A stretch of DNA of 6,554 nucleotides, from the NCBI GenBank assembly GCA_021850555.1, contig JAJZLX010000755.1, positions 1 through 6,554 on the forward strand, given 5' to 3'. The notes under the pieces are model-generated. The model saw nothing but the letters and a program-made list of their open reading frames with translations. It made no database searches and had not been told where the DNA came from. Position numbers and translations under genes: made by a program. How positions within the stretch are numbered: position 1 is the stretch's first letter; each line of letters starts with the position of its first letter. Positions 5,703 to 6,554 of the stretch are shown here, in pieces. The stretch is from Pseudomonadota bacterium (GTDB lineage: Bacteria; Pseudomonadota; Gammaproteobacteria; Steroidobacterales; Steroidobacteraceae).

Positions 5703-6121
5703 GCTCAGCTCCATGGGTTTGAGAGTGGGGGTGTCTGGCCATCGGAGCAAACCGGGAGGCCCGGACGTCGTGCCAGTATACCGATACTTCGGGAACGCTT
5801 GACCAGTCGTCGGACGGTGCGGCGGGAGCGGCGCGCGGCCGGCAGCGGGATCACGGACGTGCCCGCGATGTGGCAGGTGATGAGTATGGAAGAGGAGCCT
5901 CGCCGTTCACGGGAATCGCAAGACCTCGCAACTCTGACCAAGACGCGCATGGCAATGCCCTTCGGATGTCGGGTGGACGCTCCACGGTCACCGGCATATC
6001 GTTGCCAGCCCGGCGGGCCGGCGCCCCAAACACCTGCGGGCAGACCCCGGCAAGGCACAGACAACTCGTCGAGCTCCGGGTTCCCAGGATGCCAAGTTGC
6101 GAAGCACTCTGTCCGGCCCGC
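5703..6121. other. Gene-free stretch between the DUF1499 and DoxX-like genes
   Basis: About 420 bases carry no supported gene. Minus-strand frames at 5705-6064 and 5851-6207 have no domain-like pattern or ribosome binding site. Visible elements are the ribosome binding site GGAG (5709-5712) of the DoxX-like gene, a promoter-like TATACT with a small inverted repeat (5775-5788), and a short hairpin GTGGA/TCCAC (5973-5977 and 5981-5985). No T-run terminator follows the DUF1499 gene. Confidence 0.5.
5775..5788 (-). promoter_or_regulatory. Candidate -10 region with inverted repeat upstream of the DoxX-like gene
   Basis: On the minus strand TATACT (5775-5780) is a good -10 hexamer about 73 bases before the chosen start of the DoxX-like gene. 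It forms the end of an inverted repeat AGTAT/ATACT with a 4-base spacer. No good -35 element is found at 16-18 bases, so an activator-dependent or non-standard promoter is possible, as is chance. Confidence 0.3.
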
Positions 6122-6554
6122 TTACCGTGCCGGCGCGCGCAATCCCAATTTCCGGTACAGCATGGCTCTAAAGCGCATGATGCGTGCGGCATTTCGGCCG
6201 AAGTCACTTTCCCCGATGCGGGACTCGGACCTGACGTCCAGCCGGCTGCCGTCAGCCTCCGATTCGATCCGGATCACGACATCATCGGTGAATCCGAACC
6301 AGAACGTCGTGCTGCTCGCCTCGATGATCCCGAGATGGGGGTGCTCCGAATCGAGCTTCCAGCCCATGCCCTTGACGGTGCGCAGCGCGGCCGTGAACAC
6401 CTCGCTCGCGGGCAGCTTGAAGAACATCGGCCGGATGTACGGATATGCCTTCTTCTGAAGAGCCGCAAGCTTCGGTCCGCCATAAACCGTGGAATTGGTC
6501 GCGTGGGCGGCGGCTCGCAGCGCCACGACATCCGGCAGGAATTGCGGCGGGTTC
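6122..6554 (-). CDS. DUF1499 family protein, C-terminal part (5' end outside window)
   Basis: The frame is open to the right edge and ends with TAA at 6122-6124, giving about 143 residues of a longer protein. An in-frame GTG at 6524-6526 is not the real start, because the family-like sequence NPPQFLPDVVALR continues upstream of it to the edge. The DUF1499 pattern is clear. VYGGPKLAALQKKAYPYI is followed by a pairing helix with VFTAALRTVKGMGWKL, then LGIIEASSTTFWFGFTDDVV with IRIESEADGSRLDVRS, then SRIGESDFGRNAARI and a last helix. FWFGFTDDVVIRI and DVRS.SR.G.SD.G.NA.RI are the most conserved parts of this family. Members are uncharacterised and often have N-terminal membrane helices, which would lie outside the window. 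It is not tightly linked to the DoxX-like gene (about 420 bases between them). The biochemical role is unknown. Confidence 0.9.
   Translation of the reverse strand, partial: NPPQFLPDVVALRAAAHATNSTVYGGPKLAALQKKAYPYIRPMFFKLPASEVFTAALRTVKGMGWKLDSEHPHLGIIEASSTTFWFGFTDDVVIRIESEADGSRLDVRSESRIGESDFGRNAARIMRFRAMLYRKLGLRAPAR

Noticed and set aside
5466..6458. 330-codon plus-strand open frame
   Set aside because: It runs antisense across parts of the DoxX-like and DUF1499 genes, both of which have clear family signatures. Its own product has none.
1..6554. Mobile element, CRISPR or defence/toxin-antitoxin system
   Set aside because: No transposase or integrase motifs, no regularly spaced repeats, no terminal inverted repeats with target duplications and no paired small overlapping genes are visible.

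Overview
The window is G+C-rich (roughly two thirds by eye) and comes from a chromosome of a Gram-negative bacterium. A family-9 lipopolysaccharide glycosyltransferase, a YkuD-type L,D-transpeptidase and codons strongly biased to G/C in the third position all point to a beta- or gammaproteobacterium. The genus cannot be read from this stretch. I see no rRNA, tRNA, CRISPR array, insertion sequence, integrase or toxin-antitoxin pair.

Layout, left to right. The 3' end of an ABC-2 type exporter permease (1-344, +) enters the window. It converges on a small ACT-domain protein (533-802, -). Upstream of the ACT gene are two stem-loop sequences, then a secreted LysM plus YkuD L,D-transpeptidase (1051-1935, -). 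A stretch of about 580 bases without a convincing gene separates that gene from a divergently oriented, free-standing PAS-domain protein (2517-2924, +). The PAS gene converges on a heptosyltransferase-like GT9 protein (2979-about 4220, -). After another stretch of about 525 bases without a gene comes a polytopic membrane protein made of two tandem DoxX-like halves (4746-5702, -). A further stretch of about 420 bases without a gene leads to the 3' part of a DUF1499 protein (6122-6554, -), which runs off the right edge.

The genes sit apart from one another with no overlaps or tight spacing, so each is probably its own transcription unit. A loose common theme is the cell envelope: export permease, peptidoglycan cross-linking, LPS sugar transfer and an inner-membrane DoxX-like protein. 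Nothing in the arrangement shows that they work as one system. I do not see a convincing new multi-gene system. The most interesting single items are the internally duplicated DoxX-like protein, the PAS protein with no output domain behind a palindrome-bearing upstream region, and the L,D-transpeptidase with a Gly where the family usually has Arg next to the catalytic Cys.
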